DNA from: Desulfosporosinus sp.
GTDB taxonomy: Bacteria > Bacillota > Desulfitobacteriia > Desulfitobacteriales > Desulfitobacteriaceae
DNA length: 43,090 bases
Reading direction: 5' to 3'
Assembly: GCA_031292095.1 (NCBI GenBank)
Contig: JARLHU010000218.1
Coordinates: 1-43,090, forward strand
This document shows positions 1 to 8,680 of this stretch, piece by piece (positions within the stretch are counted from its first letter, which is position 1; each line of letters opens with the position of its first letter). The translations under genes were made by a program, and so were the position numbers. Under the pieces are notes generated by a model that was not told the origin of the DNA, did not search any database, and was given only the letters and a program-made list of their open reading frames with translations.

Positions 1-21
1 AATTCCTCCACCATTATTCTT

Positions 22-80
22 ATAAGGCATATGAAAAAAAATAACAAGTAAAAAAAGATGCCTTGGATATTTTGCGTCAG
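22..80 (-). repeat. Family 3 short repeat, copy a
   Basis: Read on the minus strand this matches the copies at 272-330 and 40888-40947. Shared parts are a GACRCAAAATA-like left part, GGCAT, a core ACTTGTTATTTT, and ATGCC. It lies between the presumed start of a gene left of the window and clpP. Confidence 0.7.
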
Positions 81-230
81 ATAAAGAAAACTGGGTTAGC
101 GCCCGAAGACACTGTCTTCGCACGAATTAGCCTTCTTGCAGCCCTTAGGCGCCGGCGATCGCCCTAGTTGCACTTATGCTTCCAGAAAGTATATAACGTT
201 AGTTATACTTTCTGACTAGTACAAGGAGGT

Positions 231-265
231 ATGTTCACCTCATAGCGGGGCTGTTAGGTGAACAT
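231..265. other. Hairpin in the clpP leader region
   Basis: The arms ATGTTCACCT (231-240) and AGGTGAACAT (256-265) are perfectly complementary across a 15-base loop. There is no T-run, so it is not a standard terminator. Its role, regulatory or otherwise, is unknown. Confidence 0.45.
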
Positions 266-271
266 CCCGAC

Positions 272-330
272 GCAGTATGACACGAAATAGACAGGCATAC
301 TGACTGGGTATTTTCTTGAATGTGCCTAAG
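272..330 (+). repeat. Family 3 short repeat, copy b
   Basis: This copy aligns along about 58 bases with 40888-40947, including GCATACTGACT, TATTTTCTTGAATGTG and CCTAAG. GGCAT and ATGCC-like ends form a short inverted repeat. It sits about 70 bases upstream of the clpP start. Confidence 0.75.
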
Positions 331-397
331 TTAATCGGTGAGAATATACTAAGTTGTATGCAGTGATGACTAATTAAGCGAATAGGGGGAATTATAA

Positions 398-1015
398 ATG
401 GGTTATCTCGTCCCAATGGTTGTAGAACAAACGAATCGTGGGGAGCGCTCCTACGATATTTACTCGCGTCTGCTCAAAGATCGTATTATTTTTCTCGGGG
501 GCGCAATTGATGATGATGTGTCCAATCTTATCGTAGCACAAATGCTCTTCCTAGAAGCAGAAGATCCTGAAAAGGATATTAATCTGTATATCAACAGTCC
601 GGGTGGCTCGATCACTGCCGGAATGGCCATCTATGATACCATGCAGTACATTCGCTCAGACGTTCGCACGATTTGTATCGGGATGGCAGCCAGTATGGGA
701 GCCTTCCTCCTTACAGCAGGTGCCAAAGGGAAGCGGGTCGCGCTCCCTAATTCGGAAGTCTTAATTCACCAGCCCCTAATCGGTGGCCACGGACTCTCCG
801 GACAAGCGACTGAGATTGAAATCCAAGCTAAACAACTCCTCCGGACCAAGGCTAAGATGAATAAAATCCTTTCGGAAAGAACTGGGCAACCGTTAGAGAA
901 GATTGAAAAAGACACAGAGCGCGATTACTATATGACGGCCGAGGAAGCAAAAGAATATGGTCTAGTTGATCAGATCTTAGAAAAGGTAGAACCTACTAAA
1001 GAAACCAAAAAGTAG
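398..1015 (+). CDS. clpP: ATP-dependent Clp protease proteolytic subunit ClpP
   Basis: This is the serine peptidase of the Clp machine. It forms a double heptameric chamber in the cytoplasm and degrades substrates unfolded by ClpX or ClpC. The 205-residue length is normal. The catalytic triad is visible: Ser99 in GMAASMGAF, His124 in LIHQP, and Asp176 in TERDYY. The N-terminus ([12 protein letters not shown]) is the usual axial-loop segment. The ATG is preceded by AGGGGGA at about 8 bases. clpX does not follow; a chemotaxis receptor does, so this may be a second, solitary clpP copy. A terminator-like hairpin follows, suggesting a single-gene transcript. Confidence 0.97.
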   Translation: MGYLVPMVVEQTNRGERSYDIYSRLLKDRIIFLGGAIDDDVSNLIVAQMLFLEAEDPEKDINLYINSPGGSITAGMAIYDTMQYIRSDVRTICIGMAASMGAFLLTAGAKGKRVALPNSEVLIHQPLIGGHGLSGQATEIEIQAKQLLRTKAKMNKILSERTGQPLEKIEKDTERDYYMTAEEAKEYGLVDQILEKVEPTKETKK

Positions 1016-1034
1016 GCAAGTGAGTGCAACAATG

Positions 1035-1079
1035 ACAAAACGCAAGGGCGACTTAACTCGTTCCTGTGTTTTGTTTTTT
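1035..1079 (+). terminator. Rho-independent terminator after clpP
   Basis: An imperfect stem of about 17 bp (arms 1035-1051 and 1058-1074, starting ACAAAAC and ending GTTTTGT) is followed directly by a T-rich run at 1074-1079. It lies 20 bases after the clpP stop. Confidence 0.7.
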
Positions 1080-1201
1080 ATTAACAAATAAAATCGACAG
1101 GATATTTTTTCTCTGTGTCGAAATACTTAGCTTAGTGGCGAAAAATGACGAAGAATTTCCATCGCTAAGGTGTAGTAGAACGATATGGAGGAATGAAAGA
1201 A

Positions 1202-2923
1202 TTGAATTTCAAGAAACGGAGTCTTGGCTTCCTAGTTACGGTATTAATGTTATTTATTGCTTTGGCAGCGGGCGTCGTCGGAGCGATCGGAATCTATGGG
1301 ATGGGTCAAATGCACGATGCCTCAAATCAGGTTTATCAACAGGACGTGGTTCCTATAAACTTACTTGCGCAGATGCATTTTGACGCCCAGGCTTATAGGT
1401 CAAATGTCGTTTTAGCCGTAAGCGCACGCAATCCTCAAGAGCGTCAGAACTTTTTGCTTCAAGTGGATCAGAAAAAGGACGCCATGATACAGCAAATCGG
1501 CAGGATAGAGGCCGTTCCGCGGTCGTCGGCAGATGAGGCTTTGTGGAAGCAATTTAAAACCGCCTGGAATGATTATGTCGTGTCCTCTCAAGTTACAACT
1601 CAAGACGCAGAAGAGGGAAGGATAGACGAAGCTAAAGCCAATATGTTTGAAGTTGCCGGACCAAAGAACCAGTTAGCAGGGGATATCCTGCAAAAGATGA
1701 TAGACTCCAAAATGACTAACGTCAACGCAGACAGTACGGACAAGATGCTGCTAATTTTCAAGAAAGCGTCAACCCTTTCGGTTATTTTCATCGTGCTTGA
1801 TGTTTTGGTCAGCATCGTCATAGGCTGGGCTTTAAGTCGGGCCCTCAGTAGGATGATGAATCATTTACTGCAGAATGCAATCGAAATCACCGCTGGAGAT
1901 ATTGCCCGCAAGAAGAAGGCTCCTTGGAAGGTTTGGAATCGTGAAGAGATGGAACTGCAAAAAGCCTTTGGCGAGATGGTCACTTCCTTGAGAGGGATTA
2001 TGACGAAAGTAGTCGACATGGCTAGTCAATTGGCCCAAACTGCTCAAGAAATGCGCCAAGGTGCTGAACAATCGGCTCAGGCCGCAGAACAAGTTGCGAC
2101 ATCAGCGACCGAAATTGCGACCGATGCTGAAATGCAAGTTAAGGAAATGACGGAAAACCATGAACGGATGAGCCTGGTGATTGATGAGCTCAAGCAAACT
2201 GAACAGCACGCCGGAAAAGTAAGCCGCGCATCCGGGCGTTCCGCTGAACTTTCCCGCGCTGGAAATCTTGCCCTCGGACAAGTAGTCAAGCAAATGGGTG
2301 AAATAGAGAACCAAGTCCACAGTTTAAGCCAGGTAATTGGAGAGGTGGATGAAAAATCAGAGGAGATCGCCAAGACAGTGCAAATTATTGATAATATTGC
2401 GCAACAAACGAACCTCTTAGCGTTAAATGCTGCCATTGAAGCAGCACGTGCCGGAGAGAATGGCCGGGGATTTGCGGTTGTGGCAGAAGAAGTCCGTAAA
2501 CTTGCCGAGCAAGTTCAAGCCAGCTTGGTTGATATTTCTCAGCGAGTACAGGAAATGCAGCAGGCTTCCCGGAGTGCCCATCAAGGAATGAAAACGAGCG
2601 TTGATAGTGTAAACCAAGGGAGTACCTACTTGAAAGAGATCTCCCATCAATTTACTGTGATCCTCAGCTCGGTGGAAGAAAGTGCGGGATTAGCTCAGGA
2701 TATTGAAGTCACGGTACAAAAGGTCCAACAAGATGGAGAACAAATAAAAGCTGGCATGCAAAATGTCGTGAATCAGGCCGAAACCACCTCACTTGGCACC
2801 CAAACCACTGCCGCCGCTGCAGAGGAACAAAACGCCTCTGTCGAAGAATTATTTGCCTCGGCAGAAAGTTTAGACGTTTTAGCCAAAGATTTGAAGGAGT
2901 TAATCGGTCACTTTAAAATTTAA
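1202..2923 (+). CDS. Methyl-accepting chemotaxis protein
   Basis: A transmembrane chemoreceptor that would signal to CheA/CheW. In order it has a first membrane segment (about residues 8-31), an extracellular helical domain of roughly 150 residues of 4HB type, a second membrane segment (about 189-211), a HAMP linker, and a long coiled-coil signalling domain. The conserved hairpin tip is visible near residues 400-430 ([15 protein letters not shown] then GRGFAVVA). No C-terminal methyltransferase-tethering pentapeptide is present. Start choice: an ATG at 1193 touches the GGAGGA at 1187-1192 with no spacing, so the TTG at 1202 (9-base spacing) is preferred. The ligand is unknown. Confidence 0.93.
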   Translation: MNFKKRSLGFLVTVLMLFIALAAGVVGAIGIYGMGQMHDASNQVYQQDVVPINLLAQMHFDAQAYRSNVVLAVSARNPQERQNFLLQVDQKKDAMIQQIGRIEAVPRSSADEALWKQFKTAWNDYVVSSQVTTQDAEEGRIDEAKANMFEVAGPKNQLAGDILQKMIDSKMTNVNADSTDKMLLIFKKASTLSVIFIVLDVLVSIVIGWALSRALSRMMNHLLQNAIEITAGDIARKKKAPWKVWNREEMELQKAFGEMVTSLRGIMTKVVDMASQLAQTAQEMRQGAEQSAQAAEQVATSATEIATDAEMQVKEMTENHERMSLVIDELKQTEQHAGKVSRASGRSAELSRAGNLALGQVVKQMGEIENQVHSLSQVIGEVDEKSEEIAKTVQIIDNIAQQTNLLALNAAIEAARAGENGRGFAVVAEEVRKLAEQVQASLVDISQRVQEMQQASRSAHQGMKTSVDSVNQGSTYLKEISHQFTVILSSVEESAGLAQDIEVTVQKVQQDGEQIKAGMQNVVNQAETTSLGTQTTAAAAEEQNASVEELFASAESLDVLAKDLKELIGHFKI

Positions 2924-2930
2924 AATATCA

Positions 2931-3434
2931 TCAGATTTCGAAGGGCAATGTTTCTAAGAAATCATGAAGAACTTCGAAGCCTAAGCCAGCAAAAAACCAT
3001 TCGGGGGCCATCCGCAGGGTAATATACCCGTTAACGTTCAAAGGGTCACTGTAGTGCCAAGGACAATGACCTAAAAATCCCGCCAAAACAATGCCACCTG
3101 AGTATTCAATTACCCAGATCGTGACTAAATAAATCAGTCCACGGATCCACCAGCGGTAAGGCCGTAAGTGGACATGTAGGGGCTCGAGAAACACCGACAG
3201 ACCATAGATGGGTATCATCACTAAGAAGGTAAACCCTTGCATGCTTAGATCCCCTTTGAAGAGGGAGGCTAAACCCGTATAGATGACCTCAAGGACAAGG
3301 CCAATGACTCCGTAAATCAAGAAGCGTTTAAGTGTTTTCATGGATTTAGTATGGTTAGACTGGGTTAGAGCATGTATCAGCCAAGCAGGAATGTTTTGGA
3401 AAATGGGTGTTAGGTTGTATGATGACTTAGGCAC
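2931..3434 (-). CDS. Small multipass membrane protein, putative CmpB-type (PF06541-like)
   Basis: An integral membrane protein with about four hydrophobic segments. LEVIYTGL, IPIYGL, a WHYSD motif and LNVNGYI resemble the family called putative ABC-transporter type IV / CmpB (formerly DUF1113), whose biochemical function is not established. It converges on the chemoreceptor gene with only 7 bases between stops. The given start is GTG with a weak Shine-Dalgarno. An internal ATG at 3341 (MKTLKRFL) would remove about 31 residues that look unlike coding sequence and would put the first membrane helix at the N-terminus, so the true start may be 3341. Confidence 0.7.
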   Translation of the reverse strand: MPKSSYNLTPIFQNIPAWLIHALTQSNHTKSMKTLKRFLIYGVIGLVLEVIYTGLASLFKGDLSMQGFTFLVMIPIYGLSVFLEPLHVHLRPYRWWIRGLIYLVTIWVIEYSGGIVLAGFLGHCPWHYSDPLNVNGYITLRMAPEWFFAGLGFEVLHDFLETLPFEI

Positions 3435-3542
3435 CCCGAAAAAACTTACTGTTAGGCGCTAATAATTGGCGAATTAATTGGTCCGTTTTCATATATTCAT
3501 AAGGGGTAAAGTGAATTGTTATATTAAGAGGAGAGTGGAAAA

Positions 3543-4430
3543 ATGCGTAAAATTCGTAAAGCAGTGATACCGGCAGCTGGACTGGGAACCCGTTTTTTGC
3601 CAGCAACAAAGGCTCAACCGAAAGAGATGTTGCCCATCGTGGATAAACCAACCATTCAATACATCGTGGAAGAGGCCATTCAATCTGGAATCGAAGACAT
3701 TATTATTGTCACAGGACGCAATAAGCGGGCTATCGAAGACCATTTTGACCGCTCGATGGAACTAGAGGCATTTTTGGAGAAAAACGCGAAAGATGAACTG
3801 CTGGATTTAGTGCAGGACGTCGCTCGTATGGCTGATATTTATTACGTACGGCAAAAAGAAGCTCTAGGTTTGGGACATGCGATTTATAGCGCCCGAAAAT
3901 TTATCGGAAATGAACCCTTCGCAGTCCTTTTAGGGGATGATGTTATCTATTCCGAAGTGCCTGCTTTGCGCCAAATGATGAATCATTACGAGCGCTATGG
4001 AGCTAGTATGGTAGGGGTTCAGGAAGTTCCACTCGAGGATACGGCCAAATACGGGATCGTGGATGGTGAAAAATTTGCCGATCGACTTTATCGAGCGAAG
4101 AATATGGTGGAGAAACCACGTTCGGAAGATGCGCCAGAAACTCGCTTAGCCATCATGGGACGGTATATCTTAAATCCGGAAATTTTTGATATTTTGAGTG
4201 TCCTTCAGCCTGGTAAAGGCGGAGAGATTCAGCTTACGGATGGGATTAAGGAACTTGGCCTCTATCAGGAAATCCTGGCATATGAATTTGAAGGTCGGCG
4301 ATACGACGTCGGAGACAAGCTGGGTTTTGTGGAAGCGACCATCGAATATGCCTTGCGCCGTGGAGATCTTGCGGAAGATCTTATGAATTATTTAAAGGCC
4401 TTAGTTCTAAAAGCAGAAATTGACCGCTAG
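3543..4430 (+). CDS. galU: UTP--glucose-1-phosphate uridylyltransferase
   Basis: Makes UDP-glucose from UTP and glucose-1-phosphate in the cytoplasm, supplying glycan synthesis. The nucleotide-binding start [17 protein letters not shown] with [10 protein letters not shown] is textbook for bacterial GalU. LGDDVIY (metal/nucleotide region), VEKP and the late GDKLGFVEA are also present. Length 295 is normal. Shine-Dalgarno AAGAGGAGAG lies just upstream of the ATG. The gene stands alone but opens the polysaccharide region, so its product may feed the locus downstream. Confidence 0.96.
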   Translation: MRKIRKAVIPAAGLGTRFLPATKAQPKEMLPIVDKPTIQYIVEEAIQSGIEDIIIVTGRNKRAIEDHFDRSMELEAFLEKNAKDELLDLVQDVARMADIYYVRQKEALGLGHAIYSARKFIGNEPFAVLLGDDVIYSEVPALRQMMNHYERYGASMVGVQEVPLEDTAKYGIVDGEKFADRLYRAKNMVEKPRSEDAPETRLAIMGRYILNPEIFDILSVLQPGKGGEIQLTDGIKELGLYQEILAYEFEGRRYDVGDKLGFVEATIEYALRRGDLAEDLMNYLKALVLKAEIDR

Positions 4431-4627
4431 AGACTGAAGTTTAATTTGGACAATGCTGCTTGATTTCCGCGAAATTTATGCACTGCAAGGAATCTCTTAG
4501 CATTTTTAGACAATAGAAGATGGAAAATGGGCCAAGCTTTACAGCAATAGTGACACGTTTCTCTCCTAAAAATTGGTAAAATATTAACGTACCATAATAA
4601 AAAAGATTTTAAGGAGGGAAGAGACCA

Positions 4628-5374
4628 ATGAGACCAATGATACCAATGGACAAAAAGAGAATAGTAACCTTAGCAGGAACTTTGGTGCTAGCAGGTGCTG
4701 TGGTTGCGGCGGGGGTTTACGGCCCCAGTGTCTGGAAGGTTTTTAGGCAACAAAGCTCCATCACTGACCAGGTAGTCATTCAATCTCCAGCCGTTGATGG
4801 TGCGAAGGCTAGCGATGGAGCCCAAGGCACGGTGTTGCCAGATGGAACCGCTCCACCCGGGAAAGCCACCTCAACAGCGACAGCACCCAGTACGATTAAC
4901 CCACCTCCGCAAGTCGATGCCGGTTCCAAGAATAAATATAGGGAACCGGACACCAAGCTCTTAGACCCAGCACCGTCCGTTGCCACGTTCTTTGGCGAAA
5001 ACGCCTTAAGCAATGATGCTAAGACTTTAGTCTTTGGCGCTGCGTGGAATATCCACGAATACGTAGACGGTTATCTCTATGGGCCGGCGGCGGGCCCGCA
5101 GTTGAACGAACAAGACATTAAGAAGTATATCGTGTTCCATAAAACGCTATTGGACAAGCAAATTAAAAATGAAGCAAATGCTTCCAAGGCTACAGCCTTC
5201 ACCGGCTACCTAGATGTACTTCTAAATAAAGGAATCGATGCGTTTGATTCAAAGGATAAAACACGGATCGAACAGTTCCACCAAGAAATTCACGATCTAG
5301 ATGCGCATCTCATGCGTAATGATGTAAATTCAAAGATCTATGGAGCGACGCCATTTGCAACCAAACGGACCTAA
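4628..5374 (+). CDS. Hypothetical membrane-anchored protein
   Basis: Not recognised. After a short basic start (DKKR) there is one hydrophobic segment (about residues 13-33) that could be a signal anchor. A linker rich in Ala, Gly, Ser, Thr and Pro follows to about residue 110. The remaining 135-residue domain is mostly helical in composition (AWNIHEYVDGYLYGP, FHKTLLDKQI, RIEQFHQEIHDLDAHL), with no Cys. It probably faces the wall. A strong AGGAGGG lies at 4612-4618. Three in-frame ATGs at 4628, 4637 and 4646 lie in a 9-base repeat ending CCAATG; the first has the best spacing. Its layout resembles the next gene. Confidence 0.8.
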   Translation: MRPMIPMDKKRIVTLAGTLVLAGAVVAAGVYGPSVWKVFRQQSSITDQVVIQSPAVDGAKASDGAQGTVLPDGTAPPGKATSTATAPSTINPPPQVDAGSKNKYREPDTKLLDPAPSVATFFGENALSNDAKTLVFGAAWNIHEYVDGYLYGPAAGPQLNEQDIKKYIVFHKTLLDKQIKNEANASKATAFTGYLDVLLNKGIDAFDSKDKTRIEQFHQEIHDLDAHLMRNDVNSKIYGATPFATKRT

Positions 5375-5717
5375 TTTAGGCCTCAAATAACGCAATGGTT
5401 ATAGGAATGAAATGAAGCTTAGCTAGAGTATGATATGCGCTAACAAAACCGCTAAATTGTTTCCGAGGTGCACGGTGGCTCTTGTATTATGTATTAACCG
5501 TTAGAATAAATCAGTCAGTAAGCTAAGACAATGCTTAAGCATGAAAAAGCTGAATTTTAAGATAAATATATAATAACTGAATTTAAAGGAATGATTTTAT
5601 AGAGTTAATTGAGTCATCTGATAATTGAATAGGCAACTAAATCCTGTACACTATGATCTTGGATTACAAGGTTGAACAAATTTAGTTGTTGCATCGCCGA
5701 TCAATATAAAATTGAAT
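5375..5717. other. Gene-free stretch with one inverted repeat
   Basis: No coding potential seen. The only structure is an imperfect inverted repeat: GCAACTAAAT at 5633-5642 and ATTTAGTTGTTGC at 5680-5692, with weaker pairing inside. Base composition is AT-rich. A strong terminator follows at 5718. Confidence 0.5.
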
Positions 5718-5764
5718 AGAAAAAGTGCAAGCCTGCCCCAAAGGGACAGGCTTGCACTTTTTCT
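5718..5764. terminator. Long bidirectional terminator hairpin
   Basis: The arms AGAAAAAGTGCAAGCCTG and its complement are separated by a small CCC/GGG extension with one bulged base and an AAAG-type loop. The stem is about 21 bp. The right arm ends in ACTTTTTCT, and the left arm begins with A-runs, so it could end transcription from either side. It insulates the gene at 5833 from upstream. Confidence 0.75.
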
Positions 5765-5832
5765 ATGTCTAAAATCTCTTTTTATTGGTAAAAATAGTAA
5801 TAAAAATCCAGTTAAAGGAGATTTTGGTCTAT

Positions 5833-6546
5833 ATGCGTAAAACGAATTATTTATTTGGAGCTCTGGCTTTAGGTCTCGGTGTATTAGTTGGAACCTTGGG
5901 CGTGTCCTTACTTACGAATTCAAGCTCCCCAGCATCTTTTATCTCCAAGCTAAGTGGCCAAGACAAGATCCAAACAGTTGCTGGAGCGGCGAGTAGCGCG
6001 GCGCAACCCTCTCCGACCCTAAATACAGTACCGGATGCTTTAGCAGGAAGTAACGTCCCTAATCCGGATTCAAGCTCAAATCAGGCCGGGCAACAAAACA
6101 ATCCACTTTCCCTTGGGCAAAATGGTGACAACAAGGACGCAGCAGCATTAAGCCTATTAAAGCAACAAGTCATTACTGACTATAAACAGGATATCGGGAT
6201 TTTCTTCGATGCTTGGAAGTCCGTGGATATGGATGCTTTTCGTCTCAAACTAGCCAAAGCCTATACAGGAGAACTGTTTGAAAAACACGCACGAAGAGCG
6301 GAGGAATACTTGGTTCAAGGAGTAGGGTTAGATGTAAGTCAGATAACCTTTGATCAGGTTGACGTCGAAAGTGCAGATGCTAATACAGCCACACTTCGAG
6401 TGGATTACCGGTACACGGCAAAAGATTATAGCTTGGCAGATGCCACCCCAATTGGGGAAGCGCATGAACAGACCGTACATGTTCGAGTTAATCTGCTCAA
6501 ACAGAATTCACGCTGGATGATTACCGGAGAGAGTGCAGTGCAATAA
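5833..6546 (+). CDS. Hypothetical membrane-anchored protein, possible NTF2-like C-terminal domain
   Basis: Not confidently assigned. One N-terminal hydrophobic segment (about residues 6-27) is followed by a low-complexity linker rich in Ser, Ala, Gln, Asn and Pro to about residue 105, then a 130-residue domain. The end (TATLRVDYRYTAKDYSL to QNSRWMITGES) has the alternating pattern and closing W-x-I-x-G seen in NTF2-like/IMS-type domains; that is a guess from pattern only. A TTG at 5785 would add 16 residues, but AAAGGAG at 5815-5821 lies inside that extension and serves the ATG at 5833, so the shorter form is preferred. The layout is similar to the protein at 4628. Confidence 0.8.
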   Translation: MRKTNYLFGALALGLGVLVGTLGVSLLTNSSSPASFISKLSGQDKIQTVAGAASSAAQPSPTLNTVPDALAGSNVPNPDSSSNQAGQQNNPLSLGQNGDNKDAAALSLLKQQVITDYKQDIGIFFDAWKSVDMDAFRLKLAKAYTGELFEKHARRAEEYLVQGVGLDVSQITFDQVDVESADANTATLRVDYRYTAKDYSLADATPIGEAHEQTVHVRVNLLKQNSRWMITGESAVQ

Positions 6547-6552
6547 AAATGT

Positions 6553-6614
6553 AAGACGAGGTGACGGACCTCTTGCTTCCTTTTAAGGAAGCAAGAGGTC
6601 CGTCACCTCGTCTT
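6553..6614. other. Perfect 30 bp hairpin (array member 1)
   Basis: Arms 6553-6582 and 6585-6614 are perfectly complementary around a 2-base loop. It begins 6 bases after the preceding stop codon. The right arm ends GTCTT and is followed by TCCC, so there is almost no T-run. It may still stop polymerase because of its stability, but it is not a canonical terminator. Confidence 0.85.
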
Positions 6615-6619
6615 TCCCG

Positions 6620-6676
6620 AAACAGAGTTAAAGAGGTTTACCACAACTATCGTAGTAAACCTCTTTAACTCTGTTT
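6620..6676. other. Perfect 22 bp hairpin (array member 2)
   Basis: Arms 6620-6641 and 6655-6676 (AAACAGAGTT... and ...AACTCTGTTT) pair perfectly across a 13-base loop. Loop bases 6643-6651 (ACAACTATC) are complementary to 6698-6706 (GATAGTTGT), giving a possible pseudoknot. Confidence 0.85.
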
Positions 6677-6707
6677 TGTATACTATCATTTTATGTTGAT
6701 AGTTGTA

Positions 6708-6767
6708 AAACCCTATAAGTTGTAGTAAACTTTAGAACGATAAAGTATACTACAACTTATAGGGTTT
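6708..6767. other. Perfect 20 bp hairpin with nested stem (array member 3)
   Basis: Arms 6708-6727 and 6748-6767 pair perfectly. Inside them ACTTTA (6729-6734) pairs with TAAAGT (6741-6746), so almost the whole 60 bases fold. It ends 22 bases before the GTG start of the dehydratase gene, close to its Shine-Dalgarno. Confidence 0.85.
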
Positions 6768-6789
6768 GATCGAGAAGGGACTGAGGTAG

Positions 6790-8658
6790 GTGTTATTTCG
6801 AAAACGAACGCTGATTTTAATGCTGATTGATGCTATGTTAATCAACTTAGCGGCTTTCGGCAGTTTTTATTTGCGCTTCGAAGGAGACATTCCGTTAGAA
6901 AATTATCAAATATATTATCACACTGCCGTGGTTGCAACTATTTTGTATATCGCAGTTTTCTATGTTTTTGGCTTATATAATCGGCTTTGGCAGTATGCAA
7001 GTACAGGCGAATTACTCTCCATTGTTTATGCGGTCACCGTCGGAACGGGCGGAACGGCAGCAGTGGTTTATTTTTATGGTTTAGCTCAAGCTTCCACACT
7101 CCCGTTTAGGATGCCACACTCCGCCGCTGTGCTGCTGTGGCTGGCTATGGTCTTTTTGATAGGGGGTTCGCGTTTCATTTGGCGGATCTTACAGGAAAAT
7201 GCCTTTGACCGCCATGTACCGGGGTCCCAAAAGCAGGTACTTATTGTGGGCGCAGGCGATGCGGGCGTATTAGCCGCCCGAGAGTTAAAAAATCGCAATT
7301 ATCGGGATGGACGCCCAATCGGTTTTATCGATGATAACCGTGCAAAACAGAAATTAAAGTTATTTGGCATTCCGGTATTAGGTACTCGTAAGGATATTGA
7401 CCGCGTCGTAAAAGGGCATAATATCGATGAAGTCATTATTGCCATGCCGTCAGCGTCGGGTGAATCTGTGCGGGAGATTGTGCAAATCTGTGAAAAGTCT
7501 GGGGTCGATCTGAAAATTATGCCTGGTGTTTATGACATTATTAGTGGGGATATCAATGTCAACCCCATTCGCCAGGTTCAAGTAGAGGATTTACTGGGGC
7601 GTGACCCCGTCTCACTTGATTTAGAAGAAGTAGCGGGATACGTTACAGGAGAGACGGTGTTTATCACTGGAGCAGGGGGCTCGATTGGCTCGGAAATCTG
7701 TCGTCAGATTGCCAAGTTTAATCCCAGGAGGCTAGTCCTAATCGGACATGGAGAAAACAGCATCTTTGACATCGAGCAGGAGTTGCGTGGCGAGCGCCCA
7801 GGGATAGACTACATAACAGAAATATTGGATATTAAAGATCGGGAGAAAGTTTTCTTAGTCTTCGAAAGATATAGACCAGGCGTTGTCTTCCACGCAGCAG
7901 CCCACAAACATGTCCCCTTAATGGAAAAAAATCCAGAAGAGGCCTTAAAAAATAATATCCTCGGTACGCAGAATTTGGCTGAAGCAGCCGATCAAGTAAA
8001 AGTGAAAACATTTGTTTCGATCTCTACAGATAAGGCGGTCAACCCGACAAGTGTTATGGGCGCAACCAAACGAACGGTAGAAATGCTCATCCAAAGCCTT
8101 GATCTCCGCTCCCAAACAAAGTTTGTAGCTGTACGCTTCGGAAATGTTTTAGGTAGCCGAGGCAGTGTTATTCCTACGTTTAAGCGACAAATCGCTTGCG
8201 GCGGACCGGTAACGGTCACCCACCCGGATATGGTAAGGTTTTTTATGACAATTCCGGAAGCGACCCAGTTAGTCATTCAAGCAGGGGCTATGGCCAAGGG
8301 TGGGGAAATATTTATCTTGGATATGGGGAAACCTGTGAAGATTGTAGATTTAGCCAAAGACTTGATTCGGCTTTCAGGTTTTGAGCCCGAGGTTGATATT
8401 AAGATACAGTTTACAGGAATTCGGCCGGGAGAAAAACTCTTTGAAGAATTGTTAACTTCTGAAGAAGGAACAACTTCAACCAAACACAGCCGAATTTTTG
8501 TGGCGAAACCCAACGCTATAAATACTAAACTCTTGGAAGAACTGACGCATATTGTGCGCGAACGTGGCAGTTATTTAACTCGTGATGAAGTGATCGAGTT
8601 GTTGCAGACGGTTATTCCAACCTTTCGAAGGAAAGTGCCAGAAGAAGTAGCCAAGTGA
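6790..8658 (+). CDS. CapD/PglF-type nucleoside-diphosphate-sugar 4,6-dehydratase (membrane-bound)
   Basis: A 622-residue protein of the WbpM/PglF/CapD family, which converts UDP-GlcNAc to a UDP-4-keto-6-deoxy sugar at the inner face of the membrane. About four N-terminal membrane helices (residues 10-130) precede a first Rossmann-like domain (VGAGDAG near 153) and the catalytic short-chain dehydrogenase domain (TGAGGSIGSE near 295). In the active site the usual Tyr of YxxxK is Met (VMGATKR), which is normal for this family. The 4-keto product is a plausible substrate for the DegT aminotransferase at 27130. The GTG start has AAGGGA 9 bases upstream. It is 22 bases from the next gene, so co-transcription is likely. 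Confidence 0.92.
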   Translation: MLFRKRTLILMLIDAMLINLAAFGSFYLRFEGDIPLENYQIYYHTAVVATILYIAVFYVFGLYNRLWQYASTGELLSIVYAVTVGTGGTAAVVYFYGLAQASTLPFRMPHSAAVLLWLAMVFLIGGSRFIWRILQENAFDRHVPGSQKQVLIVGAGDAGVLAARELKNRNYRDGRPIGFIDDNRAKQKLKLFGIPVLGTRKDIDRVVKGHNIDEVIIAMPSASGESVREIVQICEKSGVDLKIMPGVYDIISGDINVNPIRQVQVEDLLGRDPVSLDLEEVAGYVTGETVFITGAGGSIGSEICRQIAKFNPRRLVLIGHGENSIFDIEQELRGERPGIDYITEILDIKDREKVFLVFERYRPGVVFHAAAHKHVPLMEKNPEEALKNNILGTQNLAEAADQVKVKTFVSISTDKAVNPTSVMGATKRTVEMLIQSLDLRSQTKFVAVRFGNVLGSRGSVIPTFKRQIACGGPVTVTHPDMVRFFMTIPEATQLVIQAGAMAKGGEIFILDMGKPVKIVDLAKDLIRLSGFEPEVDIKIQFTGIRPGEKLFEELLTSEEGTTSTKHSRIFVAKPNAINTKLLEELTHIVRERGSYLTRDEVIELLQTVIPTFRRKVPEEVAK

Positions 8659-8680
8659 TAATAAGGAGGATATTAGGAAT

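Larger units (their letters stand above)
1..397. other. Intergenic region upstream of clpP
   Basis: No credible gene lies here. Positions 1-9 read GGAGGAATT on the minus strand, a Shine-Dalgarno sequence, so a minus-strand gene probably starts just left of the window and the region is divergent. It holds two family 3 repeats (22-80 minus, 272-330 plus), a small GAAGAC/GTCTTC hairpin near 107-121, an inverted repeat AGAAAGTATA/TATACTTTCT at 184-193/204-213, and a 10 bp inverted repeat at 231-240/256-265. I saw no CtsR or CIRCE operator and no convincing promoter for clpP. A trigger factor gene, the usual neighbour of clpP, is not here. Confidence 0.6.

Noticed and set aside
301..350. clpP promoter with TTGAAT (316) and TATACT (345)
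   Set aside because: The spacing is 23 bases, too long for a standard sigma-A promoter.
1066..1383. 105-codon plus-strand frame after clpP
   Set aside because: It overlaps the terminator of clpP and the start of the chemoreceptor gene in another frame; its composition is not protein-like.
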